Assembly (NCBI GenBank): GCA_022494885.1
Contig: JAGVSM010004976.1
Location: forward strand, 81,820 to 145,819
DNA length: 64,000 nt
Direction: 5' to 3'
Origin: Micrasema longulum
Lineage: Eukaryota; Arthropoda; Insecta; Trichoptera; Brachycentridae
The notes beneath the pieces are model-generated. The model was given only the letters and a program-made list of their open reading frames with translations. It searched no databases and was not told where the DNA came from. Position 1 is the stretch's first letter, and each line of letters begins with the position of its first letter. The position numbers and the translations under genes are program-made. Positions 19,880-31,336 of the stretch are shown here, one piece after another.

Positions 19880-21865
19880 TAAAGGTTTCGGCTCTTCATA
19901 AATGTCAATAAATGGAAGAGTTAAGGAAATGTGGAAGTTTAAACATAGGCTGAATGGTCAATGTTACACAGTGTGTAAAGTGGCCACTTAAACCGGCCTT
20001 TGACAGATCATAAGCCCTGTAAATGCTTAGACTTTCATATTCCCTTCTCAAAAGTGGTTTCCCTCTCTTCTTCTCGTGTCATGTCAGGTCCCCCAGATGT
20101 TGATAACCACTTGGGAGAAAGCTTCCCTATCCTGAGCAGCGCGAACCAGCTCCTCCTCAGTTTTAATCTTGGTCAATTCTTGGATGTTTCTAAGCCAGGA
20201 AAGCTGTTTTCTTCTGACCCCTCGATTTTCTCCTTCTTGACAAGCTGAAGTATGGCATATTTCTTCCGGAACTTAACTGTTGTAAAAGTTCTCTGTTCAT
20301 ATTAGCTCTACATAATACTTCATTGTTGGTTATCATATCAGCCCAAGATATTCATAACATGAAACGGTGGGTCCACATTTCAAATACGTTAAGGCAATTT
20401 ATAACATTAGCTTGAGTCCATGCTTCTACACCGTACAGTAAGACGGATTATCGTCAAAAATAAGATTTTTCATTATATTAAATGCTGTTCGGGCCGCTTC
20501 TATTTTGCATTTTATCTATGTCGGGGTCTAGATTCTTAGTAATGATACTGCCTAAGCATCTGAACTGTTTCACTTGCTCAATATTGACACCCTTAAGTTG
20601 GAGATTTAGATTTGAAACCATACAAAATATATTGTCAGTTATACTGCAATACCGCGAAACTACCAATTGAAGTTTTTGACAGGGAAACCTAAAAAAAGGT
20701 ATGTTAATATTTATTTATTTAAAACTTCAAGTACAAAGAACAAATACTTTGGCGGACTTATTGCTAAAAGCAATATCCTCCAGCCATCCAAAAAACAGAC
20801 TGGTCAAAAGAAGAGTTGGTCGAAATTTTGTTTATATTTATATTACTTACGATTTTAATTAACCAAAAATACCCCTAGAGTTTCAGAAAAACTACCATTA
20901 TTTAGAATAAAAACAGCAATAATTTCAAACTAATGGTTCTATGTCCCTAAAACGAATTAATTTCAATAAAATATTTTTGTAAAAAAAACACAAGTTACCC
21001 GGTATTGCAGTATTACTGAAAATATGCAATCGCATTTTATTTCCTCCAGTTAACTATATTATTATAAATGTTAATAGATAAAAAACAAAAAAACCATAAC
21101 GCCGTTTTCCGTAGGGGTAGGCAGAGAGGTTAAAACTCCACTGAGACTGAATTTCATCTCCTATGGACTCTATGGAGTTATTTAATATTACAACAGAGAA
21201 TGGAGAATATTCTCGTCAGAACAAGTCCGGACGTTTACATCGCTTATGACCTGTTATTGGCTGGTTTAAGATTTACATATAATAGACCTCCAACCGGGAC
21301 AAAAGAAAACACGTTTTTCTTCATGTTGATAATATGCATCTTTTAGAGAAATTACTAAGAATAATAATTATTACATTGAAAGAATTTTGTAAATATACTT
21401 TTTTTAATTTTTTACGTACGGTTTGAAATTTTTTAGCAACCTGCTACGTTTGAATTTTTTATATTATTTTTTTACATACTTTATTACACCATTTACCAAC
21501 ATACATTACTTGTTGTCCGAATAGCTTTCATAAATGGTAGTTACCTATAATTAACAGTACAGTGGTAATGTTGGCATCAGTTGTCACAAATATAATATTT
21601 GTATCTTTTATTGTGTCTATCTATGCAATATAAAAAATATATTTCTGCGCTTTTTTGTTTATGTCATCTGTCATTTTCTGTGTTTCTCGTTCGCGGTTTG
21701 GTGGTAAACAAAGATTAATAATATTAATATCTTGAATCTCGGTAATATTATGGATTATGGTCGTGATTAAACAAGCTCGACACGAAAACAAACATTCTCA
21801 GTTCTGATAAACTAATTGTGATTGATGAAATGGTTAATTAACTCTGGATAAAATAAATAAACGGG
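19880..21865. other. Intergenic region between REXO5 and the MXRA7-like gene
   Basis: It holds the CTGGTTTAA/ACAGGTCATAAGCCC repeat at 19.90-20.06 kb, the RTE-like relic at 20.0-20.68 kb, a LINE 3' piece with GGCGGACTTATTGC at 20.70-20.87 kb and a 3' fragment of another RTE-like family at 21.10-21.17 kb (CCGTAGGGGTAGGCAGAG). The last 250 bp before 21866 should contain the promoter of the next gene. No core motif stands out. Confidence 0.55.
19985..20680 (-). mobile_element. RTE-like LINE relic
   Basis: The minus strand encodes NLNLQLKGVNIEQVKQF, RCLGSIITKNLDPDID and, further downstream, a C-terminal EEELVRAAQDREAFSQVVIN. These are characteristic of the C-terminal half of RTE-type reverse transcriptase polyproteins common in insects. 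Frameshifts and stops separate the blocks. Confidence 0.7.
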
Positions 21866-24800
21866 ATGGAGGGACAATGGAACGAAAGTGTATTAATATT
21901 CCTGCATAATTTATCACCGTTTTATGTATTAAGCGTTGGAATTTCGTTATTCGCCATATTATTTTCTGTATGGTATAGCAGGCAATGTCAAAAACAGGTG
22001 AACAATGTTTGTTTTGAATTCCATAACTCAATAAATTAATTTATGATCTCTGGAGTCTGAGGCATCAATTTTTAATATTTAAAAAATAAATATTTGAGTT
22101 CTTAGTATGTACTAAAATATTGAAATTTTCAGACTATTACAGAAAAGTCTGGAATAACTTGTTTTCCTTCTCTCCAATCTACAAATGCTCATAAGCCATT
22201 AGTAGATTTCTTGAATCGAGTAAGTGAGAGGAATCATCTGGTGACCTCCGACATCTCTTATTAAACTGGTAGGCCAACTACCTATTTGGCAAATATAGAA
22301 CGCTACAGAGGTTGAGATGCCTAACACTTACATCTACAGTTCAGGCAGTATAAGAAAATTCTTTTGACAGATTGCAATAGTGTGGTGGCAGTATTTTTTT
22401 TTCTCGATGGGGTGAATAGAAACTAAATACTAATTAATAATACAATTGTTAAAGTAAAAAAAAAACATAAAAGCAGTTAACTTCTTTGTTTAATTTGGGC
22501 ATTCAACAGTAATACCTAAATCAAGGTAAGACAAAATCGCACAGGAGAAAAAGATACAATATGCCTCCTATAATAATTATAGGACGATGATAGTAACAGA
22601 AATAGCTACGCATATACGATTATAATAAAATAAATAATTGTTTTATTTAGATTAACTCGGGAGTGTTAATTTTTAACATACTGAATTGAAGTACGATCAC
22701 ATAATGATAATCACTAGTGAAATGGTGATTTTTGACGGTATTTTGGGTATTACAGTGGGGATGGGCAATGGAAAAAAATAGAGCTAAAGTTACTAATTTG
22801 TGAACATATCTTGTTTTTATTTATTTATTCATGTTTTTTTCCATTATAAACTATTATTAACAATAAAAAATAATGTGACCTCACCGGGGTTACCTGTGCC
22901 GAGGACACTTAACAATATACTTTTGAAAATATATTTTTACATTCGAGAATAAACAAAGAAGACTTAATAAACAGAGATAATTAACAAAATGTTCAGACAG
23001 TTTTAAACACTACGTATTTATTTATGTTTATAATTAATTTATGTGCATCTATATTGTTTATATTATAAAACGCACAATGAAAGAACAAAAACATAGCATA
23101 AGCTATACATTTAAGTGACAGCTATTTTGAATGGGCGCATAAATAAAGTGGACATCAAAATTATCGTCGATTCAATTTAATGCATCATATTGCGAACTCT
23201 ATTGCACAATTTATTGAACTCTTTATTGCACAATATAATTCAATATTAAGTTGACACTGTCGATCGATAATGAAGTTTTCCGTCGGTACGTCACTATTGG
23301 GCGACTACAACAATGAAGTGCGACATTTGTTTCTTACACTTAATTGTCAATATTTATCAAACTTGTAACTTGAACATGACCGTGTAAATGTCAAAAGTCT
23401 CTTCTTAAATTGCCTGTAGAATAGTAAGCTGCCGGTCAGACTATTGATGTGGTTACCGAGCCTTTGCTGGTACACCACACTAATTTTCTTATCTCGTCTT
23501 TTACTCGAGAAAAACAGAAGTATCATCATGTAGACCAATAAGCCTTCTACCGATGCTGTTTAAAGTATTTGAATGGATACTCTTATGCTCTCTAAATCCA
23601 ATATTAGGAGAAGAGAATTTAATTCCAGATCACCAGTTTGGATTTAGAGCACGTCACTCCACCATCGAGTAAATGCACTGAGTATCCAACAAAATAACAC
23701 AGAGCCTTGAAAAAAAAGAGTATTGCTCTGCGGTTTTTTTTTATCAACAAGCTTTTGATAAAGTATAGCATGCAGGGCTGTTGTTCAAACTCAAGCATTG
23801 GCTGCCGCACACATTCTATGAACTAGTAAAAATCATATCTTAAATAACTTGTACTGAAAAAATAAGAATCGAGTTGTGGTAGGGGGATTTGACCCTCGTA
23901 CCTTTGATCCGTGAGTCTGCAACACTACTACGAGACCACAGCCTGGTTCTTGGATCAATAAGGGAAAGAAATTATTCTGTGATTTATATATTAGTCCAGT
24001 GCTCTATGCACTATTAGATGTGGAATGACGATTATTATGATTTATTTAGGTTATTTTAGAAAATGTATTTGCCTAAGTATGTCCGTTATTATCATATCAG
24101 CGTGGAGCTTGAAGTTGGCTGTTTGCATTTTTTTTTTACCTTTCCTATTACAGGTACTCAAATACATAAAACAAACATTTATTTAGCTAGCTAAGATAAA
24201 TTTAAATTGCAAAAGTTTGCTTAAAATCCATTTCTAAGATCTCCACTCTTATCTTCACCAATATTTGATGTCGACCTGTCATTCTCTGATTTATGTGGCC
24301 ATTTTACACAACATTAACTGTTCGGCCTAAATCCCAAAATACGATTTCCCAATTTTACTATCTATTTTTGTATTTTACATATTATGGAAGTATCAGTTGG
24401 TGTTGTCTCACATTTTGTCTACAACAGAAATAAGATTAATTAGTACGCACTTTTTAAAAATAACTTTAATTTTTCTTTTATGATAGTTTTGTCTGTGTGT
24501 AATATTGGTTAAAAATACATATATTGCAGTTGCTTAGTAAGCACCTTTTGGAGTCAGAGGTGAAACAACATATTGCTGTAATGGATGAGTGTGATGAGGA
24601 CCCACCAATAGTAGATTTGGATGAAGCATTTCTGTCGTCCAATCCACCCGAAGCCCTTCAATCTAGGATCAAAGTTGCGCGACATCAAGCCATAGTGAAT
24701 CAACTTAGTTCTAAAATGACACAAGAACAACTAGAAGAAGAAAAAGAGTAAGAATTAAAGTCCATACTTAGTACCTCAAAGTAATCTATGCTTATTACTT

Positions 24801-25190
24801 TTGGAATAATAAAAATACAAAATTAGTAATTGAAAAACTGACTGTCATTTTCACGTCGAACAATTTACATAATAAAATAATATTCTTAATTTGGCATTTA
24901 AAAAATTACATTCACATAACACATCTATATTATAAAACTGAAAATACATGTGTGTGTTTGTTTGTATACAATTTTTAATGTCATTAATAAGTTATTTCCA
25001 CAGCTTTCTATTTTACTAAGGATCATTGCAAACCATGTTTTTCCTATTGAAATTATAAAAATATTTTATGTTTTTTAGGACTGAGAAGGCACAATTAACA
25101 GCCATACTAAACTTACTAAAAGAACAGCAGGAAAAATTCCAAGTTTCTGACATGGATGAATTAGAACAACAACTTAGTTTGTATCGCTGA
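21866..25190 (+). CDS. MXRA7: MXRA7-like single-pass membrane protein
   Basis: Four exons join in phase (21866-21997, 22133-22219, 24530-24747, 25079-25190) with GT..AG introns, giving 182 residues. Residues about 16-36 (SPFYVLSVGISLFAILFSVW) form one hydrophobic segment near the N-terminus, so the protein is probably anchored in a membrane. An acidic region (MDECDEDPPIVDLDE) follows. The C-terminal ~45 residues, MTQEQLEEEKETEKAQLTAI then LNLLKEQQEKF and ELEQQLSLYR, align closely with the helical C-terminus of vertebrate MXRA7 (MTKEELEEEQ..., LAAIFKLM, VQEQLRLYDM). The vertebrate protein is linked to matrix remodelling, but its molecular role is unclear and the insect role is unknown. The start was chosen as the first ATG of the exon, directly before the hydrophobic segment. 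A poly(A) signal lies 20 bp past the stop. Confidence 0.87.
22815..23060 (-). mobile_element. LINE 3' end, copy 2
   Basis: Near-identical to 9.15-9.38 kb over about 235 bp (TTACCTGTGCCGAGGACACT, CAAAGAAGACTTAATAAACA). Orientation is inferred from the T-rich left border. Confidence 0.55.
23540..23870 (+). mobile_element. Jockey-like reverse transcriptase fragment
   Basis: The frame reads RPISLLPMLFKVFEWILL, NLIPDHQFGFRARHSTIE, VSNKITQSLEKKEYCSAVF and QQAFDKVWH-like (QAFDKV then a stop), ending LLFKLKHWLPHTFYELVK. These are the consecutive finger/palm motifs 1-3 of jockey-clade reverse transcriptases. In-frame stops show that the copy is dead. Confidence 0.75.
23870..23948 (-). mobile_element. 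SINE family B, head only
   Basis: The minus strand shows the tRNA-like head GTGGTCTCGTAGTAGTGTTG and a B-box related to the better copies at 30.95, 34.82 and 46.39 kb. The SINE body is missing. Confidence 0.6.
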
Positions 25191-25209
25191 TGGCCTGAAC
25201 CAAAAAATC

Positions 25210-25215
25210 AATAAA
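25210..25215 (+). terminator. Poly(A) signal of the MXRA7-like gene
   Basis: AATAAA lies 20 bp after the TGA stop at 25188-25190 and is the first canonical signal downstream. Confidence 0.6.
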
Positions 25216-25619
25216 AATTTACACCCGGTCCATTATTCTTATATAATCATTTTAAAAAACCATTAAATAGTTTTAAGTATACACGTAAGTTTTATAAAAT
25301 GTAAAAAATAGTTTCAAAAATATTTTTTCAGATAATATTTCTACCAAAATATCATAATGCTGTTAATATCAAACATTGTTTTGTAAAATTCTGAAATATT
25401 ATACTTTAAACCAAAAATCCTGAGATATAAGGAAACGTAATAAGAATTGTCCCTATTCAGGCTATAATTGCGATGAAATGGTGCCTCAATACCTAGCATT
25501 TTCCAATTTGCTTGAATTTTGACACTAAATTTTCAACAAACATGTATATTTACAATTAATTGATGCAAATATGATTTTATAAATTATTTTGCTTTGCGTT
25601 TTGCGAAAAGACAAGGCAA

Positions 25620-26040
25620 TTAAGAGGATACGCGGTCTGACTTTTCTTTATACAAACATATTCCCGTATTTTCTCTTTCTGGATTATGCCACTAAAGCAA
25701 TGATTTTTATTGCTAACCATAGATATCCATCGTTAGCATGCCTCAATTTTTTGTTATTGTTGATAAATTGTCTTTTATAGGTGCTAGGATTATCCAAAAC
25801 CCCTAAAAGCGCCTCGTTTTATCTGCCGTCTTCAGACGTAGTAAATTTCTTTCTGATATTAAAAAAAAAAAAACAAAATTTAGTTTTGGGGTCTGTAAAA
25901 TGGGTATATGAGACCTCGATTTTGACAATTATAGCGGTTGTCTTTTTCACACAGTATTCGGGGAGGCATTTGCAAGAGAGTGATGGAAAAACTAAATTTA
26001 AAAACCTATACAAATTGCTATTTGACCGCATATCTTCGTA
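25620..26040. mobile_element. Small DNA element with AGGATA(C/T)GCGGT termini, copy 1
   Basis: The left end TTAAGAGGATACGCGGTC and the right end GACCGCATATCTTCG are inverted repeats. The interior contains CGGGGAGGCATTTGCAAGAG. A shorter copy at 59.63-59.82 kb has the same TTAAGAGGATA(T)GCGGT end and the same interior motif on the other strand. The overlapping 86-106 codon frames are not supported as genes. Confidence 0.6.
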
Positions 26041-26924
26041 AGTCCATGGATGCACATCATTTTGTGTATTTTTTTCGAGGCCCTTATCTTGAAATAATTG
26101 AAAATGAACATGTATCACAAATACACTGCTTACTTGCAAATACTATGTCTTTTTTACAAAACTATTTAAGCGATTTATAATAAATCATGATTTTCTAAAT
26201 TTTATGTATCAAGTCAAAATATTTAAAACCTTATTTGGAATGGCTCTAAATGATGCGACATGTGACAATATCAACATTGGAAAAATAACAAAATTTCCTA
26301 CAGAATTACATTTCTCCGATTCTAGTCAGAAATATAGTCTTAAAAATCATAAATAAAAAATTATGATTTTAATTATTTATACCAAAATGTTATTTACTAT
26401 TTATATCTTCTCTGTTTAATAATATGTGTAAAAATGATTTATTATCAATAAGAAATAATATTTACTATGTATATGCAACATTTATCACATTGCGTGAATA
26501 AATTGGTTGCTCTCCAAAATGAATAATTGTTTAAAGTTCTGCGTTTCAAGTATATATAACTTTTTGCTAAAGGGAAATCAAAATACTCTTAAGAGATGAG
26601 TATGTAAAAATACTTTTCAACTGATCATGTCACGTTGAAAGAAGAGTTGTAACTTAAGGAAGTCAATTTCTTAGGAAATTCATTAGTACGTGTCTATCAT
26701 AATTACACACTCTTTTCGGGCCAGACTGCAAAACTGCTGAAGAATATCTTTTGAAAAATTATTACTGCTTTAAAAATGAATATTGAAACAAATGAATGGT
26801 GTAGTAACATCTTTTAAACTGGCCTAATATACACAGTAACTTTACCTGAAAATTTATGCGCTTAAACTTATAGTTAGTAAATTTGATTTTCAAACAAACA
26901 AATAGCACAAATAAATCATTATGC

Positions 26925-27560
26925 CGTTTCTCCGTAGGGGTAGACAGAGAGGATAGAATGCCACTTTGTTGTTGCATACAGCTCTTGCTTTCTCAACATT
27001 AATACATCTCATGCACCCACACTGATTATTCTGATTTCTGACATGTCCATCTTCAAGTATATGTCGGATTTGGCCATGCCATATCATTCGTGGTCTTCCT
27101 CGTTTTCTGCTCTGTCATTTGCTCTACATGTCCAAACCAAGTAGAACTTCTTTCTTGATTTTGTCAATAATGCTTCTCTCAGCCTTATATAATGCATAAA
27201 TATCGACATTTGTGCACTTTTCACCCATAGTTTTACCACACATTTACCCGAGAGATCGCATTTGAACAGTTTTTAGTCTACTTGTTTTTCTCCATATATA
27301 TTTCGCTCCCCTAAATAAGGATTAGCACCACGACTCCATTGTGAACTGCTAATTTTGCCTCCCGCGAAAAACATTTATTTACCAAGGTTGATTTTAGTGC
27401 ACATTTCATTCACCCTGTTCCCGGCACTCTTTCAATATCTTTCTCAGTCTTTTCATCCAAAGTAAGAATAAATCTCAGATGCACAAATTCTTCTATCTGA
27501 TTTAGAATATCTCCATTCACTCGCATTTACTCACACTTTCATCCCTGTTATATGTTTGTA
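26925..27560 (-). mobile_element. RTE-like LINE C-terminal relic
   Basis: The minus strand reads RGRPRMIWHGQIRHILEDGH then GCMRCINVEKARAVC. This matches the plus-strand copy at 54.7-54.97 kb (RGRPRKTWHDQINQNLKSGH, CMTRCMNVEEARIVC) in motif order and spacing. More upstream reverse-transcriptase-like frames extend to about 27.56 kb with stops. The 3' end is the CCGTAGGGGTAGACAGAG block. Confidence 0.7.
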
Positions 27561-29368
27561 AATGAATCTCATCGTGTGGTATACAAATATTTTTTCTCAT
27601 AAAATAAAATCTGGGTCATTATTAAATAATTTTATATTAAAAAAAATATATAAACAAAGCACATAATACATAATATTACTAAATAATGTTAGTGGGACCA
27701 ATACAAATCCTTAATACAAACTGAATAATAATTATTGAACAATATTATAGTCATTATTTCACTTTATTAATCTATTTTTTTTAAAACTATAGATTTGTTT
27801 ATTGCTTTTTGGAATTATTGATCCGCAGTCTATAGATTTTTGAGATAATTTCATGGATATTTTATTATTTAAAACACTCTTTCAAGAAACTAGTATATAG
27901 TCATAATTTTTTTTTAAAGTTATACATCCACGGGTTTATTATCTTTGAAAATAATTTTGGGACAATACAAGGTTGGCAAAATTGTAGATACATAAATACA
28001 TTTGAAGTAAGTATTTTTTTTGTAAATTTATAGAATTTAAAAAAAAACTTTGTTTCATACAATTTTTTTGTGTAATTTTTACTTTTGTGGTTAAGAGAAA
28101 ATTGAGAAAAAAACTTTAAACTGAGTTTTGTGGATATCCATAATGCAACAAATAAATAATGTGTAATATCAATAGCCATCCAAGTTATGCGCTAGTACAT
28201 GAGTATAAATAATTTATAAAAGTGTTTTTTAAACCAAAATATTACAAATAATTAAAAAGATAAGCAAAATGGCAAATATTTAAACAGGCTGTCTCCAAAT
28301 ATGATTGTGGATGGAGTATACAATGGCCGCGATTATAAACGCTATTTTCATCGGTACAAACGTGCATATTTGTAAGCAAATTTAAAGTATCTTCGTCAGT
28401 AAAATTGTAAACATGTTCTATTTTTCATACAGAAAACATAATTTTACTTTGTAGATAAAATTGAAGATAAATGTTAAATTTCCATTGTAATCGGGCCAAG
28501 GTATACCAATCTCCAAAAAGTAATATATTTTTATTACATTTAGGTTGACTATAGGTAAAAATTAGGTCAATTCCCAACGTTTTTTTTTACTAACTGTATT
28601 TTGCACCTGATCTTATTTTTAAAAATACAAATATATCTAGTCTTCATACCAAGTGTTTTACTATCTATAATCCCAACAATACCTCTATTGACGTAGCTTG
28701 CTAAACCGGCATATAATAGAAATGTTACCCTTATACCTAGCTACCTAAGGTCCCAGACTGATAAACAGCAATAGGCCGTTTTACTTGAAGTCCTCACGGC
28801 ATTTTGTGACCTGTTATTATTTATTATCCTTATGGAGGGTAATATTCTAACCATGACAGACACAACCTCTTGAGATAATTCATTTATGGAATGGATGTGT
28901 ATTAGATCCTCAGCAACCCTTCTGCATCGCGTCTCCAGGTTATGTCTTCAAGTGGGCAATGCATCGAGTTGGGGACATCTTAAGGGGTTTTATCACAACA
29001 CGGTCAGCGGCTGATCTCAGACAGTTTAAAACGGTGCAGGTAGCTCATAAACCCGCCATGACCTACGAGGATTTGTATTTTCTTATTATATTAATCCTTA
29101 AAAGTATTTTATTATTTAGTTTGATTTTTACATTTATTTAAAATTGTTTAAAACTTCTACTGAATGTGTGATATAATTCTTAGGTTTAATTTTTGTTTCT
29201 GAATCTTGAGTTTAAAGTAATGTATGTTTTTTTTTCAAAATAGTTAAACCAAATAATATGTTTATATTATTAGTTTTTTAAAAGGCAATTTTGCCGTATG
29301 TTAATAAAAAAACAAAATCTTAACCATCAGTTACTGCATGCACACTGGACATAAAATCTATAATTACC

Positions 29369-29607
29369 ATCATCATTCCCTCTCCACACCCAGTGGTGCA
29401 TAAGGGAACTCCATTGGCACATCAATTGCAGCGTATCTTGATCATTTTCATTACATGAAGGTAAGATGATCAGCCATACGCTTCAGGTGAAGGAAATATT
29501 CTAGTGTAAAACTATCTTTTTAAATATTTCATGTTAACCATGTCAGGAAAAAAACTCTAGACCTCTTGTATGGTAGGCAAATGCGCTGACCATTACACCA
29601 CGAGGAG
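29369..29607 (-). mobile_element. SINE family A
   Basis: Copy on the minus strand. The head (GTGGTGTAATGGTCAGCGCA) is at the right end. The core has one change (GCGTATGGCTGATCATCTTA) that disturbs the otherwise conserved stem. The left end, GGGAATGATGATGG, matches the 10.86 kb copy. Confidence 0.85.
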
Positions 29608-30174
29608 GACTATTTATATAATGGACGGAAAAAATTTATTATGATAATTATTTGTTTGTTTCCATCGATTAGGTTAGCCGTTTCTAATTTTTTTTTTGCT
29701 ATGGAACCCATTGATCTACTTTATTTTTGGTGGAACCCCAACTAAAATGATGTTTTTAAGGCCCATGACATCTTATCTTTTGCACGTTGTAATGTTCGAT
29801 TTGAAAAGAAAGACTATATTTTGAATTTAAAATCTATGTAAATAATTTAAAAATGTAAATTAAAAAGCAGTTTTATTAACCCTCTAACTCCCTGAACCCG
29901 TGACCGTTCCACGGAACCCCAGGGTTCTGCATAACAAATTGACATAAGTCAGTGCTGTTTATTCTAAAGAGCTCCACCTGAAACACTGAACAAAAATCAT
30001 CAAATTCGAGCTTTCGATCGCATATTTGTAAAATATAGGTCACATATTTTACAAATTAATTTTTTTTGGAGTTTCAGATCGACTTGGCATTTTTACCAGT
30101 CAAGCATTATGCTAATACGATGCCAAAAAGTCAATAATCTCAATTTCGTCATTTTTGCAAATGGTCACTTTTAC

Positions 30175-30270
30175 TTATTTATTTAACTTTTTGTACATAA
30201 TGTTATTTGTACATTGGCGGGCTTATTGCCAAATGGCAATTTCTTCCAACCAACCAATAAAATAAAAGTT
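30175..30270 (-). mobile_element. LINE 3' terminal fragment
   Basis: The motif GGCGGGCTTATTGCCAAATG recurs as its reverse complement at 62.77-62.82 kb and, diverged, at 20.75-20.80 kb. In all cases it adjoins T/A-rich tails of TTATTTA type, as expected of a LINE 3' end. Confidence 0.5.
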
Positions 30271-30952
30271 TTATTTTTATAATTCAAGTTACAGAACATA
30301 TTCAATGAAAAAAAAAGGTTAAAAAGTTAAAAATATATAAAAATAGAAATAAACGTATTTGTTTATAAATTACCTTAAATCAAAACTATTACTCAATGGG
30401 GAAAAGGAAAAAAGCGGAAAAAAGAAAGGAGGAGAGATTTTTACATGTATAACCACGATATATTTTTATGATAAATCACATAATAGTTTCTACTCGCGAG
30501 CAGAAAAAATGCCGACAAACTTTCTTAAAATAATTCATGTAAGTTTAAGGTAAAAGGTGAGTTAAGAACCATATTTTGATTTGCTCATCGTGGTTTCGGA
30601 TTTGACCGAGTTTACCATACACGCTGTATCGACAAATAAGCAGAGGCTTGATTTTGATACTTTTACTTGATTTTCATATTATATATTAATATGAATGCAT
30701 AATTATCATGAAGCAACAAAAAATTCATATAAATAATATAGTTATGGCAAGAATTTTTAAAATCCACACAAACTACTGGGTATTTCTCGTAACATCAGTG
30801 TTCTGATCCGCGCACCTCTATACCAGAATATTAAAATAAGGTAAACCTTAAAATAAGGTAAACTTGTTGACTTTATATTTATATGGAAATGAGTTTTTAA
30901 CTTTACATGTAGGTGCGCAGGTTTTATGTAGGCGACATATTTTGTGAATCAG

Positions 30953-31100
30953 GTTGTGGTCCCGTGACTAGTGTCTCGGATGTACGGCTCAAAGGTCTGT
31001 GGTATGAATCCCACTCTACCCCAACTTGTTTACCATTTTCTAATAGTGAGTTATTTACACCTCATTGAAGATGGCCCTCAAAATGAAATATTTCGGTTAT
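30953..31100 (+). mobile_element. SINE family B
   Basis: The tRNA-like head (GTTGTGGTCCCGTGACTAGT, B box GGTATGAATCCC) is followed by the body CTAATAGTGAGTTATTTACA and a 3' end GAAATATTTCGG. It is shared with 34.82-34.97 kb (minus) and 46.39-46.54 kb (plus). Confidence 0.8.
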
Positions 31101-31208
31101 TTTTTTTAAATGTAGATTCAATAAATTTGCCTTTTGGGCAGTTTACCTAAGTACAGAAAGTGTGTTATGTTTTAATAATGTTAATAATAATATTATAATT
31201 GTTATAAG

Positions 31209-31336
31209 ACAGCGGCTACAGTGATTTATTTTGGTATGGGTCATTCTTCGTATTGGTTTTTCAATGGCTTCCCAGGTTCCCGTTTCCAGTTATGGCTCCG
31301 GTCTTGCGTTTTTACCAATAATACAGCCGCTGTATG
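31209..31336. repeat. Possible MITE with ACAGCGGCT ends
   Basis: ACAGCGGCTACAG at the left and ACAGCCGCTGT at the right form a 9-bp inverted repeat enclosing about 110 bp of moderately GC-rich DNA. No second copy was seen in the window, so the call is weak. Confidence 0.35.

Larger units (their letters stand above)
22220..24529 (+). other. Second intron of the MXRA7-like gene
   Basis: Donor GTAAGT and acceptor TATTGCAG. It contains a LINE 3' end at 22.82-23.06 kb, a jockey-like reverse-transcriptase fragment at 23.54-23.87 kb, a partial SINE B at 23.87-23.95 kb and a partial CTGGTTTAA-type repeat near 24.28-24.35 kb. Confidence 0.75.
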
